Assembly (NCBI GenBank): GCA_026874595.1
Contig: CM049307.1
Coordinates: 7,835,579-7,899,578 of the forward strand
Reading direction: 5' to 3'
Length of the DNA stretch: 64,000 nt
Source: Sipunculus nudus
Lineage: Eukaryota > Annelida > Sipuncula > Golfingiida > Sipunculidae
In this document: positions 27,601-42,600 of the stretch, piece after piece
Numbering within the stretch: the stretch's first letter is position 1
Layout of the letters: every line of letters starts with the position of its first letter
Notes under the pieces: generated by a model
What the model was told of the DNA's origin: nothing
Databases searched by the model: none
Seen by the model: the letters and a program-made list of their open reading frames with translations, nothing else
Position numbers and translations under genes: made by a program

Positions 27601-30600
27601 GCCCATGCCTGATTCTTCCTTGATGCTTCATAGAAATCAATAAACATGTTGTCGTGTTATGCAGCTGACATACAGATCAGGGTGAAAACATGACCTTAGT
27701 CATGGAGTTAAAAATGTTAATTATTTAATTACTTTGACTATTCATAAAGTTTTATGGGGGTTTAATTATTATACCTTGGTCAAAATCAAGATTTCTGTAC
27801 AATTTGCGGGGGGGGGGGGGGGGGGTTCTGAGTGTGTATTTGAGAGAGAGAGAGAGATTAAACTGTCGTGTGGTTTTGTTACTCAGTTAAGTTTAAATGG
27901 AACCATTTAATCATAGATTGCAGTCTACTTGTTCCAGTCTCCCAGTACAGGTTAATGATGCTTTGTAGTAAAGAGAACACATCATGCAACACTTTTGGTA
28001 CTTTCTCTGAGGTCATCAGAGCCACCAGTCCATGACGGGCCACTCAAGATATTCTGGAAGTTTCTCCAGGCTGGTACCAGAGCATGCCTTCTGACATTCA
28101 TGTTTCATGGTTGAAGGCATTTGTGAATACACAGCTGTTGACCCCTGAACCATGTCTGCTGGATAACACAGCTGATTCACCATGGCAAACGATATGGCTA
28201 TGTTTAATGATATATTGGCAGCTCTTAATTCTATAATGACTTAAATGACTAGTTCACAGGCAGTATAATGAATATCAGTATAATGGATGCAAATTGTGGT
28301 GGCCCGTCACTTCTCCATACAGACTAGTCAATTGTGTAAAAACTTCCTGACCAAAGGCCCTCCTGAAACCACTATCTTTTTCCCTCAATGTTTGCCTCAG
28401 TCCTGGCTTAACTTATAAAATGACTGATTTATTGCTTTTTTTTGTAATTATTAATACCCCGTTACCTAATATTTTATAGCAGTTGGAAAAGAGGAGTTTG
28501 AGAGGTCTAGAATGTATCTAATTTCTTGGTCCACATGAGCATGAAATTGTAAAAGGAATTAAATCATTTATTTTGCCATTCCTGTAAATGACAGCTGTGA
28601 GAAATTGTCTAAGTTTTGTTAACTAGTTGAGAACAAACATATAATAGTCCTAATTTCGAATCATAATTGCTTTTGGAATCTGAAATGTCACATGTTGATC
28701 TATGCTCTCTTGTTTATAGAACTGGTTATTATTACACAGTTTTCTGCACCTCGGCTACCGGTATATGTTGATCGGAGTGCTTATGCCTGAACAGTTTCAA
28801 AAACACTGGTGCATGTCTGCAGCATCTGCAAGCTTATGATACAAGATACAAAATAAATATTTGTTTTATTTTACAAGCACCCCTGGTACTCCAAAACCCA
28901 CAGGATCTCTGAAACTTCAGGAGCATCACAGATTCTATTTCTTCTGGCTGTTTAAAGGCCTGACAGGTGTATCGGCAAACCATCATAATCTTGCCCACTA
29001 AATGTATTTATAACTGTCCCTTAAATTTGGGGCATTAACACCATTATTAAAGCACACACCAGAGTGGAATGCTGTTTCTTATACAGGGGAACCTGTGTAA
29101 TAACACCCACATCTATTAACAAGGCCTACAGGCCTAATGTGAACCTGTGCATTGGGAAATACACCACATATAATGCTTCAATGCTGGACCATTACTTTTC
29201 ATGTATATGAACAATGCAAGTACTATAGATTTTGAATAAGAAACAATTACACAAACATCACTGCTGAAATTCTAGCCTGGGTGCACAGAACACAAAAATG
29301 ATTGTAGCTGGCACCACCATGCAGTCTTGTACACAACGAAGCTATCAGAGATATACACATATGCCAATTTTCAGACTGATATATCAAACCCCTCCTGAGA
29401 AATAAGCAGGGACACACATTGTGCAGAAGTTATTGTGGGTGGCACCATCAGTCTTGTATAAGACAAAGCTATTCGATATGTATAAATATGCCTAATTTCA
29501 GGCTGATATATTAAATTCCTCTGTAGAAATAAGCAGGCACATACACTGTGCAAAAGTTAATGAACGTGGCACCACCTGTCTTGTAAATGAGAATACCATC
29601 AAAGACGCATAGACAGGTAAAAATATCAGTCCAATACATCAAACTTCCCCAGAGTTTGATGCACTGGGCTGACAAGGCTTAGGTGAGTAAGGCAATTGCC
29701 CCCGAGTGACCTGTGACAAATTGCTGCCTGAAGCTACTGCGCTGAGTGAACTCCTGACCTGCACCTGGCTAGACTGAGTGAACTTTTGACCTGTACCTGG
29801 CTGCACTGAGTGAACTCTTGACCTGTTGCATAATCTGACACAGTTGGCAGTCTGCCAAAGCTATAAATAGATTCAGGCTGAACTTTGGTGCCAGATATGA
29901 TGCAGTGAGCAGTCTGCAAAGCTATAAATAGAATGCAGCTACTGTTCTGAGTGAACTCTTGACCTATACCTGGCTGCACTTCTTCCAATCCTGGCACTGT
30001 GCCAAAACTATTTATAGAGCTGACATCATCTTGGCTAATGGCCAACATCAAGGCACTGGCAATCTGCCAATGATAAACCAAGTGCTGCCATCTGAACACA
30101 AAAGTGTTCCCTACTTGAAATAACTTTGAAATTTATTTTCCAAATACAAAATGCTTTTCAGCTGACTTTTAATAAAAAAAAATCAGGAATATATGTAAAA
30201 TTATTACGGATGCATACTGAATGCAAAATTAATATACAGATATTTCTCATTGATGGCAAATTCTTGAATTAAGTTGAGTAGGGATACCAATAATTTATAA
30301 TCCACATACAGTTGTCTTTATAGAGCCACAGAGAGCTGAATATCCATGATTGTAACATTGCCTGGTATGATGAATAACTTAAATCATAAATCTAAATTTT
30401 TTAAAAGCTTTAAAAAAACCTTTTTTGTCAATATTTACCAAAGATAACCTGAAATCTAAATGTCTAGTGGCATGATGTAATAGATGCTGATAAACTGGTG
30501 CCAGGCTAGATGTAACAGCATCACACAGCTAACATATATAGTAAAATGACTCAATTCAATCTCCATTATTCAGCCAAAAATCATTCATGTTGTACCATTA

Positions 30601-33600
30601 ATGACAATTATTATAAGAATTATTGAAGGAATTATTCTTGTAAAATATTTAACAAACTGGCTTCAGTGGCATCAGTCAAAAAAAGTTACGCAGGTTTATA
30701 ACTCATAAAGGATGATACAGCAAACTGGCTAAGTTCAGCTTCCCGTAACTCAGCCAAAAAGCACTGAACCAAAACCATTTGAACAAACTTGAATTAAAAA
30801 CATCTGAGGATAATTAATGTGTGAGATTTAAGAATTTGGCCCAGAGGTTTTGGAGAAGAAGATCTTTGTAGCCACTGAGCTAAAATGGGCTGTTATGGCA
30901 TATGACTAAATTCAGCTTCCCAAAACTTATCCAAAAGTCACTGAAAAGAGACCATTGGAACAAACTTCAGAAAGCACTACCCTAGGATCATTTCTGTGCG
31001 ATATTAAACATTTTGGCCTTGTGGTTTCAGAGAAGAAGTTTCTTGTAGCCCTCAGTGTGATACAGGCATTGATGACCCTGTACAAAAAGGCCGATGCAGG
31101 TGGTGCCACCAATACCTCAATTTCAGATATGACCTATGTGACCAACATTGGCATAAAATTTGGTGATGATAGCTACAGATGTTTCTGAGATTTAAATTTT
31201 AATACGCTTTTTTGCACATTTAACAAAATTCAACCTCCTGTATCATGGCCAAAAATCTTCGAACTGGAACCATTCGAACAAACTTGAGAAAGATTGTTCC
31301 AGGGATCATTTCTGCGAAATATTGGACAATTTGGCTCGACAGTTTTGGAGAAGAAGATTTTTAAAGCTCTTTTAGCTTTTTCCCTATAAAATCTAAGAAA
31401 ATGCTGTTAGGAAAAAAATAAACAAAATCCGACATAGTTTTTCGGATGACTGATTATTTGCAAAAAATCTGGTGATGCTAGCTCCTGCAGTTTTTGAGAT
31501 AGCTATAGTTAACGTACACACGACGCACGACAGACGACGCACGACGGACGACGCCGCACCATCGCATAAGCTCACAGGTTCGCTAAAAATGGCCAAAAGT
31601 GGTCATAATTCTCAGAATGTCTTATAATTAGATAGGTCAATTAAAAATGTGAATAATTATGGTTTATTAATCAAGGTTAGTACTGGCTGGTGGTCCTAAC
31701 ATGGGTGGTCTTTCAGACAGGTTCCGTTCTACATGAGCATGTGTATGGACACATGCATCCCTATTGGTTCATGCTTGTCATGAAAGTTGGTCAGGAGGAT
31801 TAGCTCCACAAGCAACCCAGGGATTGACAGTCTTCCTCTTGATAATACAGTTTGTGGCTGTGATTGTGGTTTATTATCATTGTATGGTGCTCAGTGCTGT
31901 ATTGACCCAGTTTTGCAGTCTTTGACATATGGTTTATATCTGGAAGATAAGTCACTGTTTAACATGTCTACCATAAACTCACTCACCCTAGAGCAGTTCT
32001 GTTACTGGGACATTACAGAGGCTGTGTGAACCAGCTGTGTACCCAGTACAGGACAGTCCAGTGTGGTGACAGTAACTATAAAAAAAAAGAAAAAATAGAT
32101 TCAGCAGGCAATATTTGTGAATAGTAAAAACAAGACCCAAGGTTACAACATTGCTCAAAACAGAAAACCAGACACATATACAGTTCAAGGGAACAGGAGG
32201 TGTCAGTGATAATACTAATTTTACATCTGTTTATGTGTAACAAATTTTAACCTGTTATACATTATATAACATTGAAAAAGTGTTCTTGTCAAGTTTTTAT
32301 GAGCATTTACCAGAACCAGTTTGTCTGTCTTGCAACAACTTTAAGGTTTTAAAGAGCTTTTACAGATTTCAGTATCATCCATGTTAGACATATCCCATTC
32401 TCAGACAACTGGCAGACACATACACACAAAAACAGAATCTACAAAAATTAATAACCTTCACTTCCTGCAAGGTTAATAAATTATTCAGGGTCTATGTTTG
32501 CTGTATTTCTTATTTTGTTAAAAAAGGCTGAAAGTCAACTGAGGTATAGGAATGGTGCGTTGTCCATTGGCCGTCCTTTAGCAAGGCATAAATCTTAACC
32601 ACTGACCCTAGAAATTTCTAAAATAACTTCCAGGGAGGTCCATAAAAAATCTCCTTGGAAACCTGAAATAAGGTCACTGTTTTCTGTATCCTCTGAGCTA
32701 TTGGGCTCAGAAGTACTCCCCCCCCCCCCCCCCCCCCCCCCCCCCCTGAATAATTAAAAATTTTATAAACTGATGGTGCCACCTGCATTTTTTAACAAAC
32801 AACCTACATACTTTTACGGGCAAAAACCTTGTTATAGCCTCTTTCAGTTTAAAAATGTTTTATGATGAAACTGCTAAGCTGAATGGTTTAATTTTAACAA
32901 GAATTATCATAGGGTAGGGTTCATTAAATTGTATAAGAATAGATGGGGTTCATTGATTTTTATGGTGGTCATAGAAAGCTGAAGTTGGTCTTGTGGCCAT
33001 TAGTAAGCCTTTTTTAAACTGAGGGCTGCAATAGTCTTCTACTGCAAAACTTTATTTCAACTTCTGTAACAAAAAAAAAAATTATTCTCAGGTGGCCTTT
33101 GTTAGCGAACCTGTGAGCTTATGCGATGGTGTGGCGGCGTCCGTCGGCTGTCGGCCGTCGTCCGTCGTCTGTACGTTAACCCATACTAACTTGAAAATGG
33201 CAAGAGTTAACATCACGAAATTTTATGCAAAAAATTAGTCATCTAAAAAAACTCAGTCGGATTTTGCTGATTTTTTGGCTAACTGCGTTGTCTTAAATTT
33301 TATATGGAAAAAGCAGAAAAACCTTTAAAAATCTTCTTCTCCGAAACTGTTCAGCCAAATTGTCCAATATTTCACAGAAATGATTCCTGGAACAATATTT
33401 CTCAAGTTTGTTCAAATGGTTTAAGTTCGGTGATTTTTGGCCGAGTTACAGGAAGTTGAACTTAGTCATCTGTCCAAAAAAGCATACTAAAATTACAATC
33501 TCAGAAACGGCTGAAGCTATCATCACCAAATTTTATGCCAGTGTTGGTCAGGTGAGTCATATCTGAATTTCAGGTATAGGTGGCGCCACATGCGTCGGCC

Positions 33601-36600
33601 TTTATTGTAGGGGGGTCATCAGTGCCCGTATCATACTGACGGCTACAAAAAACTTCTTCTCTGAAACCATATGGCCAAATTGTTTAATTAATATCGCACA
33701 GAAATGAGCCTAGGGTAGTGCTTTCTGAAGTTTGTTCAAATGGTCTCAGTTCAGTGACTTTTGGCTGAGTTATGGGAAGCTAAATTTGTAATATGCTGTA
33801 CTAGCCGATTTTAGCTCAGTGGCTACAAAGATCTTCTTCTCAAAACCACTGGGCCAAATTCTTAAATCTCGCACATTAATTATCCTTAGATGTTGATAAT
33901 TCAAGTTTGTTCAAATGGTTTTGGTTCAGTGATTTTTGGCTGAGTTATGGGAAGCTTAACTTAGCCATTTTGCTGTATTTTCCCATATGAGTTATAAACC
34001 TGTAAAACAATTTTAACTGATGCCACTGAGGCCAATTTGTTTAATATTTTACAAGAATAATTCCCTGAATAATTCTTATAATAATTGTCTATTATGGTTC
34101 CAAAGAATGAATTTTGGCTGAATTATAAAGATTGAATTGAGTCATTTTACCATATACGTTAGCTGTGTGAAGCAGATACATCTAGCCTGGCATCAGTTTA
34201 TCAGCATCCGTTGCATCATGCCTCTATAGACATGTAGATTTCAGGATATCTATGGTTAATATTGACAAGAATGTTTTTTTAAAAGCTTTTAAAAAATGTA
34301 GATTCATGATTTTAGATATTCCTCATGCCAGGCAATGTTTCCAATCACAGGTATACAGCTCTCTGTGGGTATATAAAGACGGCTGTACATGGATTATAAA
34401 TAATTGGTAACCATACTCAACTTAATTCAAGATTTTGCCATCAATGAGATGTATCTGTATTATAATTTTGCATTCAGTATGCATCTGTAGTAATTTTTAG
34501 CGAACCTGTGAGCTAATGTGATGATGTGGAAGTGTCCGTCGTCTGTATGTTAACCCATACTTTTTTGAAAACAACTGGAGCTAGCATCATGAAATTTAAT
34601 GCAAAAAATTAGCCATCTGAAAAATTCTGCATTTTCTTAGATTTTTTAGAGAAAAAGCTATAAACCTTAAAAAAATCTTCTCCGACGAAAATGTCAAGCC
34701 AAATTATTCAATATTTCACAGAAATAATCTTTTATACCATCTCTCTCAAGTTTGTTCGAATGGTTCAAGTTCGGTGAATTTTGGCCGAGTTACAGGAAGT
34801 TGAACTTAGTCATCTGTCCAAAAAAGCACACTAAAATGACAGTCTCAGAAACGGCCGAAGCTATCATCACCAAATTTTATGCATGTGTTGGTTACATGAG
34901 TCATATATGAAATTCAGGTATTGGTGGTGCCACCTGCATTGACCTTTTTTTGTACGGGGGTCATTGGTCATCTGTACATTAACCCATAATTTCTCAGGAA
35001 AAGCAGGAGCTACCAGCCCCAGATTTTATGCAATAATCTGTCACATATAAAATTTTGTGGGATTCCGCTTATTTTTTTTACTATCTGCATTTAATTAGAT
35101 ATTACAGGGAAAAAGCTGAAAAACTTTGAAGTCTTCATGTAAATGGTCCAGCCAAATTTTTCAAAAATTTTACAGTAATTATCCCAGAGGCAAGCTCTCT
35201 CAAGTTTGTTCAAATGGTTTGCATTTGATGAATTTTAGTGGACTTACATGTATTTGAACAGTCATTTGGCCAAGTAAGCTTAATGACAAAGTAATCTCAG
35301 AAATGCAGAAGCTAGCATTACCAAGTATTGTGCAAATGATGGTCACATGACTCATATTTGAAGTTGCAGATTTTGTGGTGCCACCTACATGGACCTGTTT
35401 TTTAAGGGCAAAACCTCACAATTTTAGCCTCTTTCAGCTTAAAATGTTAATTATGAAACTTTCAAGTTGAATCGTTCAATTTTTCAAAAGAACTATCCTA
35501 GGACATGGTTCTTTCAATCATATCAGAAAAGCTTAAGTTGGTCTTATGGCCATTATTATGTCTATTTCAAACTGAGGACTGCAAAACTGTTCTTCTACAA
35601 AATTATTGTTTCAATTATAACTTCTGTAACATTGCACAAAAATTATTCTTAGGTGGCCTTTGTTCAAGTTTACTTGAATGATTTTTTGCAGTATTATTGG
35701 ACCTTTAACAATAAAAGGACTGCATCTTTTATCATCCTAGATATTTTGATAACAAATTTTTGAATATGTCAGCTTTAAAAAAAAGCATTTTAGCCAAAGT
35801 CTTTCAGTATGTGATAACATTTCATCAGGCCAAGATTGTGTATCTTTAATAGGTTGAGAAACTGCCAACTGTTTCAGATTTGGCAACAGATCAAGAGTTC
35901 ATTCAGTGCAGCCAGATATAGGTCATGAGTTCAATCAGTGCAGCCAAGCACAAGGCATGTGATCACCTCATGGGTGACATGTGAACACCTCATGGGCACC
36001 ATGTGATCACTTCATGGGTGTCATGTCCCTCAGGGCAGGGCCCCTGCATGAGCTTATGCAATGGTGTGGCTACTATTTCAGATTTGGCAACAGGCTAGAG
36101 GTCAGTCTGGATCTATTTATAGCTCTGTCAGACTGCCAACTGTGTCAGATTAGGCAACAAGTCAAGAGTTCACTCAGTGCAGCCAGGTATGGGTCAGGAG
36201 TTTACTTAATGCAGTAGCTGCATTCTATTTATAGCATTGGCAGACTGCATACTGCATTAGATTTGGCACCAAAGTTCAGTCTGGATCTATTTATAGCTTT
36301 GGCAGAGTGCCAACTGTGTCAGACTATGCAACAGGTCAAGAGTTCACTCAGTGCAGCCAGGTACAGGTCAAAAGTTCACTCAGTCTAGCCAGGTGCAGGT
36401 CAGGAGTTCACTCAGTGCAGTAGACTGAGCCAGCAAAATTGTCACAGTTCACTCGGGGCAACTGCCTTTCTCACCTAAGCCTGGTCAGCCCCATGCATCA
36501 GACTCAAGGTAAGTTTGATGTATTGGCCTGATATTTTGACCTGTCTATGTGTCTTTGATGGCTTTCTCATTCACAAGACAGGTGTCGCCACCTACAATGA

Positions 36601-39600
36601 CTTTTGCACAGTGTATGTGCCTGCTTATTTCTACAGAGGAATTTGATATATCAGCCTGAAATTGGGCATATATAAACTTATTGAATAGCTTTGTCGTATA
36701 CAAGACAGGTGGTGCCCCTACAGTGTGTGTTCCTGCTTATTTTCGGGAGGGGTTTGATATATGAGTCTGAAATTGGGCATATGTATATATCTCTGATAAC
36801 TTTGTTGTATACAAGACTGGCGGTGCCAGCTACAATAATTTTTGTGTTGTGTGCACCCATGGCAGAATTTCAGCAGTGATGTTTGTGTAATTGTTTCTTA
36901 TTCAAAATGTTTAGTACTTGCATTGTTCATATACATGAGAAGTAATGGTCAAGCATTGAAGCATTATACCTGGTGTATTTCCATATGCACAGGTTCGCAT
37001 TAGGCCTGTAGGCCTTGTTAAAGTTTAATTGAATGAATGATTTATGGCAGAATTATTGGTTCTGAAACAATAAAAGGACTGTGAGATGCTTTAGTAAACA
37101 AAGCTTAACTTTTTGATTTTTTATGTCAGCTTGGAAAAAAAAGCATTCTAGCCAAAGTCTTTCATTATGTACAAAAGGATTTACCAACAGGCTATGATTG
37201 TGTCTCTATGCTGTATCTATAAATAGCTTGGCAGACTGGTAACTATTTCAGATTCTGCAAAAGGCCATAGATCAGTCTGGATCTATTTATAGTTTTGGAA
37301 GACTGCCAACTGTATCAGATAAGGCAATTGGTCAAGAAATCAATCAGTGCAGCCAACTACAGGTCAAGAGTTCACTCAGTGCAGTAGCTGCAGTTGGCAA
37401 TTTGTTCTGGTTCACTCAGGGCAATTGCCTTCCTCACCTGAGCTTGGTTAGCCCAGTGTACCTGACTCAAGAGAAGTTTGATGTTTGGCCTGACATTTTG
37501 AATTGTCCATGCATCTTTGATGTTATTCTCGTACACAAGACTGGTGTCATCACATACAGTTGCACAGTGTATGTCCCTGCTTATTTCTCAGAAGGGATTT
37601 GATATATCAGCCTGAAATTCGGCATATGTATACATCTCAGATAGCTTCATCATATAAAAGACTGGTGCGCCACCTACCATAATTTTTGCACAGTATATGT
37701 CCCTGCTTATTTCTCCGGAGTGATTTTACACATCGGCCTGGAATTATGCATGCCGATAAATCTCGGATAGTTTTGTTATGTTGTATAAAAGACGTGGCCC
37801 CATCTACAATTCTTTCATGCATCTGTGCACATAGCCTAAGAGTGGTTTGAAGTATCTGCCTGAAATTTTGCATGTCCATACATCTTTGTTGGCTTAATGT
37901 ACACAAGACTGGTTGAACCACCTACAATCATTTTGTGTTGTGTGCACCAATGCCAGTATTTCAGCAGGGACGTTTTTCTTATTGGTGCTTGGACTCTGGT
38001 TCAAAATGTTTAGTATTTGCATTGTACATATACATGTCACACATGTACTTGAAAAATAACGGTCCAGCATGGAAGCATTATACCTGATATTTATCCCATT
38101 TCACAGGTTCACATTAGGCCTGTAGGCTTTGTCCTATTTATGATACATTTTTCCTTTCATTTTAAGACTGCGAAATTATATTGATACTATCAGATTCACA
38201 ACTGTGGTGTCATCTGTGTCCAGAATCCTGGTATATTTATTGGGGGCCCACTTGAATAAGCAGATGCCCTGTATTAATCACCCTGTCCTCATATCTGTAA
38301 GCCTGTCTTTCTGTATGTCTGTCAAATTTGTTTCATGATGATAACTTTAGTTTGGATTGACATATTGAGTTCAAACTTGACTTATATATGGCCTACATCT
38401 AATGCAAGAACTCTATTGATTTTGGGGTAATGAGATCACAGGTCAAGGTCACATGACCGACTTATTTAGAAAGATTGTGGGTGCATTTTAAGCCCAACTT
38501 TTCATCCCAAACCCTCTATCTTGCACATATAGCTGATCTGCCAAAAGGGGAAGAATTGATTGACTTTGGGGTCACTAGGTAGATAGATTTGCTTCAGACT
38601 GATCACAGGACCCATATTTTGAAAAAATGACCCATTTATTTAGAAAGATATTGGGTGCACTTTAAGCCCAACTTTTCCTCCCTAACCTTCTATAATGCAC
38701 ATATAGCTGACCTGCTAAAAGGGGAAGAATTGATTTACTTTGGGGTCACAAGGTAGATAGATTGGCTTCAGACTGTTCACAGGACCCATATTTTGAAAAA
38801 AACTTGTAAACATATTCTTATTGACAAATTTAGCTGAGCCTCTAGACCCATGGGTCCTTAGTTTATGACAATATCCTAGGGCTTGTTAGGGTTTCCCTCA
38901 CTGTAATTTTGGGGTAAGGGTTCAACTGTCTGAATGTTGCCAGACTCAGAGGATAACTTTCTCCCAGCCCTCTGTTAGTTGCTGGTGTTCTGTGAATGAG
39001 CTTTCGTGGGGACCATCAGAGCACTCATGACAGACCTGATCGATCATAACTGACAATAACATCTGTGCAAATACTAATGGCTGGGCATGGCTTACACGTG
39101 GTGTATGTTTAATACCAACAGAACAACTGATCATACTGTCAGTGATGATTTGTCCACCAGCAGTGGTGTCCTATATTGATTAGTTAATTAGGAGAAACTC
39201 CCAGGGTTACTAAAATGTCATCAGTAACAGTGTTTTCGCTTATTTTACTATTCCATAGCTGGGCATTTATGATGAATTACCTGGTTATATATCTGTGAAA
39301 GAGCTGGTAGCAGGTACACGTATATGTCAAGGCCCAGATTGCAATCTGGACGGATCTTAGATCTGTCCAGCCCAAATTGTGATCGCAGTTCGGGCCAGCC
39401 CAAACTGCGATCGCATTCCAGGCTGGCCAGATCTTAGATCCGTCCAGCCTATATTGCGATCGCAGTTTAGTCTGGCCCAGATTGCAATCTTGTCTTTCTT
39501 GCTTCAGGATCGCAATCTGGACTGGACAGATCTAAGATCTGTCAAGTCAAGATTGCGATCCTTAACTTGACCAGCCCATATTGCGATCCATGCGATCCTA

Positions 39601-42600
39601 AGTGTTTCAGCTTGTTAATTTATAGTTATTTTAAAATTAAAAAAAAAAAATAAAATATGTCAAAATTTTAAAATTTTACTCAGACAAGTACTAATTAAAT
39701 ATGTCAATATGTTTCACGTATAATATTAAGACTCGTGACTGTATCAGCTGTCACAAGACTATGTAAATAATCAAAATCTGTATTGCTGGTTCCTTAATTT
39801 ATGTTAATAAAATTGAACTTGCCCATCTCTAGTTTTCTCCTTGTACAATGTATAGGGTGTTCTTATGCTTGAGTTATTTTTTATTCTTATAATGGTTTCA
39901 TAGCTGAGATTGCTTTTAATATTTTTTTACATTTTTTTAAAATAAAAATATTTAAATATGATAAAAAATCAGATCTTAGACAAGTTCTCGTTATGATTTC
40001 TGTAATGTTGATAATTGTCATAAGACTTTTGCTATGTCTAGTGCTTAGATTGATGAAAGTAGTCCAAAGTGAATATAATAGTTTTATGTTTAAATATAAA
40101 TTAAAGCCATAAAACCAGGTACTTATGATCATTATGATCATACTTATGATCAATTTGTGAAATTTGTAAATTCTGGATTCTCAAGAACTTTGTTTTGCTG
40201 AAACTGAATAAATACCAGACATGATAAGAATACTTTGCAAATATATTTGAATGCGAATATGAATATATGTACTCCATAATTTCATGCATAAAAACAGGAA
40301 TACAGGTATAAATGAAAATATTTGAATACAAATGCAAATACTTTCAAAATGTAATCATGAATGTATTCATGAATATATTCTATAATATTATTTTAATAAT
40401 CATTTATTTCGGTTATATTATTAAAAGATCTTTTCATATGATGCTGTTATTATTTTTAATTTAAATTATATTTGACACAATATTTGTTATTAATTTATAA
40501 TAAATAGTTATATTATTTAAGTTTTATTCTTGGATAGGAATAACCAGTAATTATTAAATAAAAGTTCTCATTTGAAAAAATCAGAATTACCATGACTGAT
40601 AATGGACAGGTTTTTTTTTTTCAAATAATTCTACTGCAATGTAGATAAAGTTATATGGCCAAGTCAAAACCTTTGTGAAAACAGCACACCATTTCCAACT
40701 GTATATAATATAAATGACATCAATCCTCTTCCCTGTCTCCAAGGATATTATCATAATCTTACATAACTTGAGTTAAAACACCATCAGCCCATAATGCAGC
40801 TTATATTACCACACAAAACCTGCACTTGCCTACCTCCTCTTCCAAATCATATTTTGTGAGCATATAAAACCCATGGGTTCCTTGTTACCTTTTTTCAACA
40901 ACCAAGCAATACTAAATGAGTTGGTGAAACATCCCATGTTTCACTCCTGTGATATGAAGGAGTGAAAATTGCCTTTCTGTATTATAATTGTATTTATTAT
41001 GGGAAAATGGTACAATGCAATACCAAATGAGTTGGTAAAACAACCAATGTTTCACTCCTGTGATCGTAAAAGCATGGATCTCAATATGGGCTGGTCAAGT
41101 TTAGGATCGCAATCTCGGCTGGACTGATCTTAGATCTGTCCAGACCAGATTGCAATCCTGAAGCAAGAAAGACAGGATTGCAGTCTGGGCCGGACTAAAC
41201 TGCGATCGCAATCTAGGCTGGATGGATCTTAGATCTGGCCAGCCTGGATTGCGATCGCAGTTTGGACCGGCCTGAACTGCGATCGCAATTTGGGCTAGAC
41301 AGATCTAAGATCTGTCCAGATCGCCATCTGGGCCTTGACATATATACGTTTAAACCATTAGTACTGGCACCTGTATTGCTTCATGAAAATGAAGCTGGAC
41401 ACTCAGTTTTAGAAAACAAAAAATGTTCAGATATAAACATTTGATTTTGAAAATGTCTTTGAGGTGACTAAGTGTTGAAGACCATCTTCATAGGTGCTGA
41501 ATATAGGGGATGATGATTTATTTCACTTCCCTTTAACAAGGCCATTTCAATACAGTAAAATGGTGACCTAAATATAAAAAATTATTTTGTGTGAACACTA
41601 TCAGTTCTCATGTTTTAACATTAGGTTTGCCAGTTTTTATATTAAATCGAAATAAAGGGATTTTTTTTCACTTTAAATCTTGCTAGCAGGTGTTTTTGTA
41701 TTTTCAATATGTTTCTAGTTTTATATTGTATGCCAGATTAATCAGCATTGTTTCAAATTAATCATCATTGCCCGCATTACTTAGGGTATCATATATTTTA
41801 CTCTTTGAGTGTATGTTTGTGGGATGAACTGCACTCATTTACCAGCTTAACAAGGAATACATGGAGCCGAAAATGTGGTTTGCACAGGTTGTTGTGATGC
41901 CTGGCCATTAAAATGTAATTCAAACGAAATGTAACAACATTGGCTCCGTGCACACCTGGCTGGTTTTGGTGGCAAAGGATACATGACTACGCTAACATGT
42001 CAAAATCAAATCTGTCCATGATGCAAGAACACAGAGGGAGCAATTGAAATTTGACTATTCTTTACTAAGAGTAACCATAAAACTTTCATCAAGCGGCGCT
42101 TGAAGTGCAGCTATGAGTGTTAGTTAACTGGCATTTGGTTGACTGCTAGTCACATCATACGTACATTGTTTTTCAGCAGACAAAGACCCACCACCTGGTG
42201 TCTAAGTGCATCATAAATGGTCAAACCAGGCAGTGGGGAAATCAGTAGCTTCTTTAGAAGCACAATATTTCAACTGCCCCTAAAGCGTAGGGATGAACTA
42301 GCTTTTAACTAGCACACAGCCTTAGTCTAAAGCAAGGATGAGAACACTTCATTGAAGCCTTGCTAGTGATGGGCCTTATCTTCAGTATTTATGGATTGCA
42401 GCCACCACCAAGTGGCCTCAGTACATAATGTTGTCTGACATCTGCTTGCTGCCTGTGTAGTTGTGTAATGTGTATGAACTAGCTATTTCCCAGTGTGGCT
42501 GTACAGTAGTGTACATATATACAGATCCTGTCCTGAATCTGTCTGTGTGGAACCTTATATAGTTACCCGGTAACAGCTGATGTTGTCAGAAAACCCTCGA

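Noticed and set aside
31787-32029. 80-codon frame with several Cys residues in intron 1
   Set aside because: There is no splice-site or homology support and its length is within chance expectation for this size of window.
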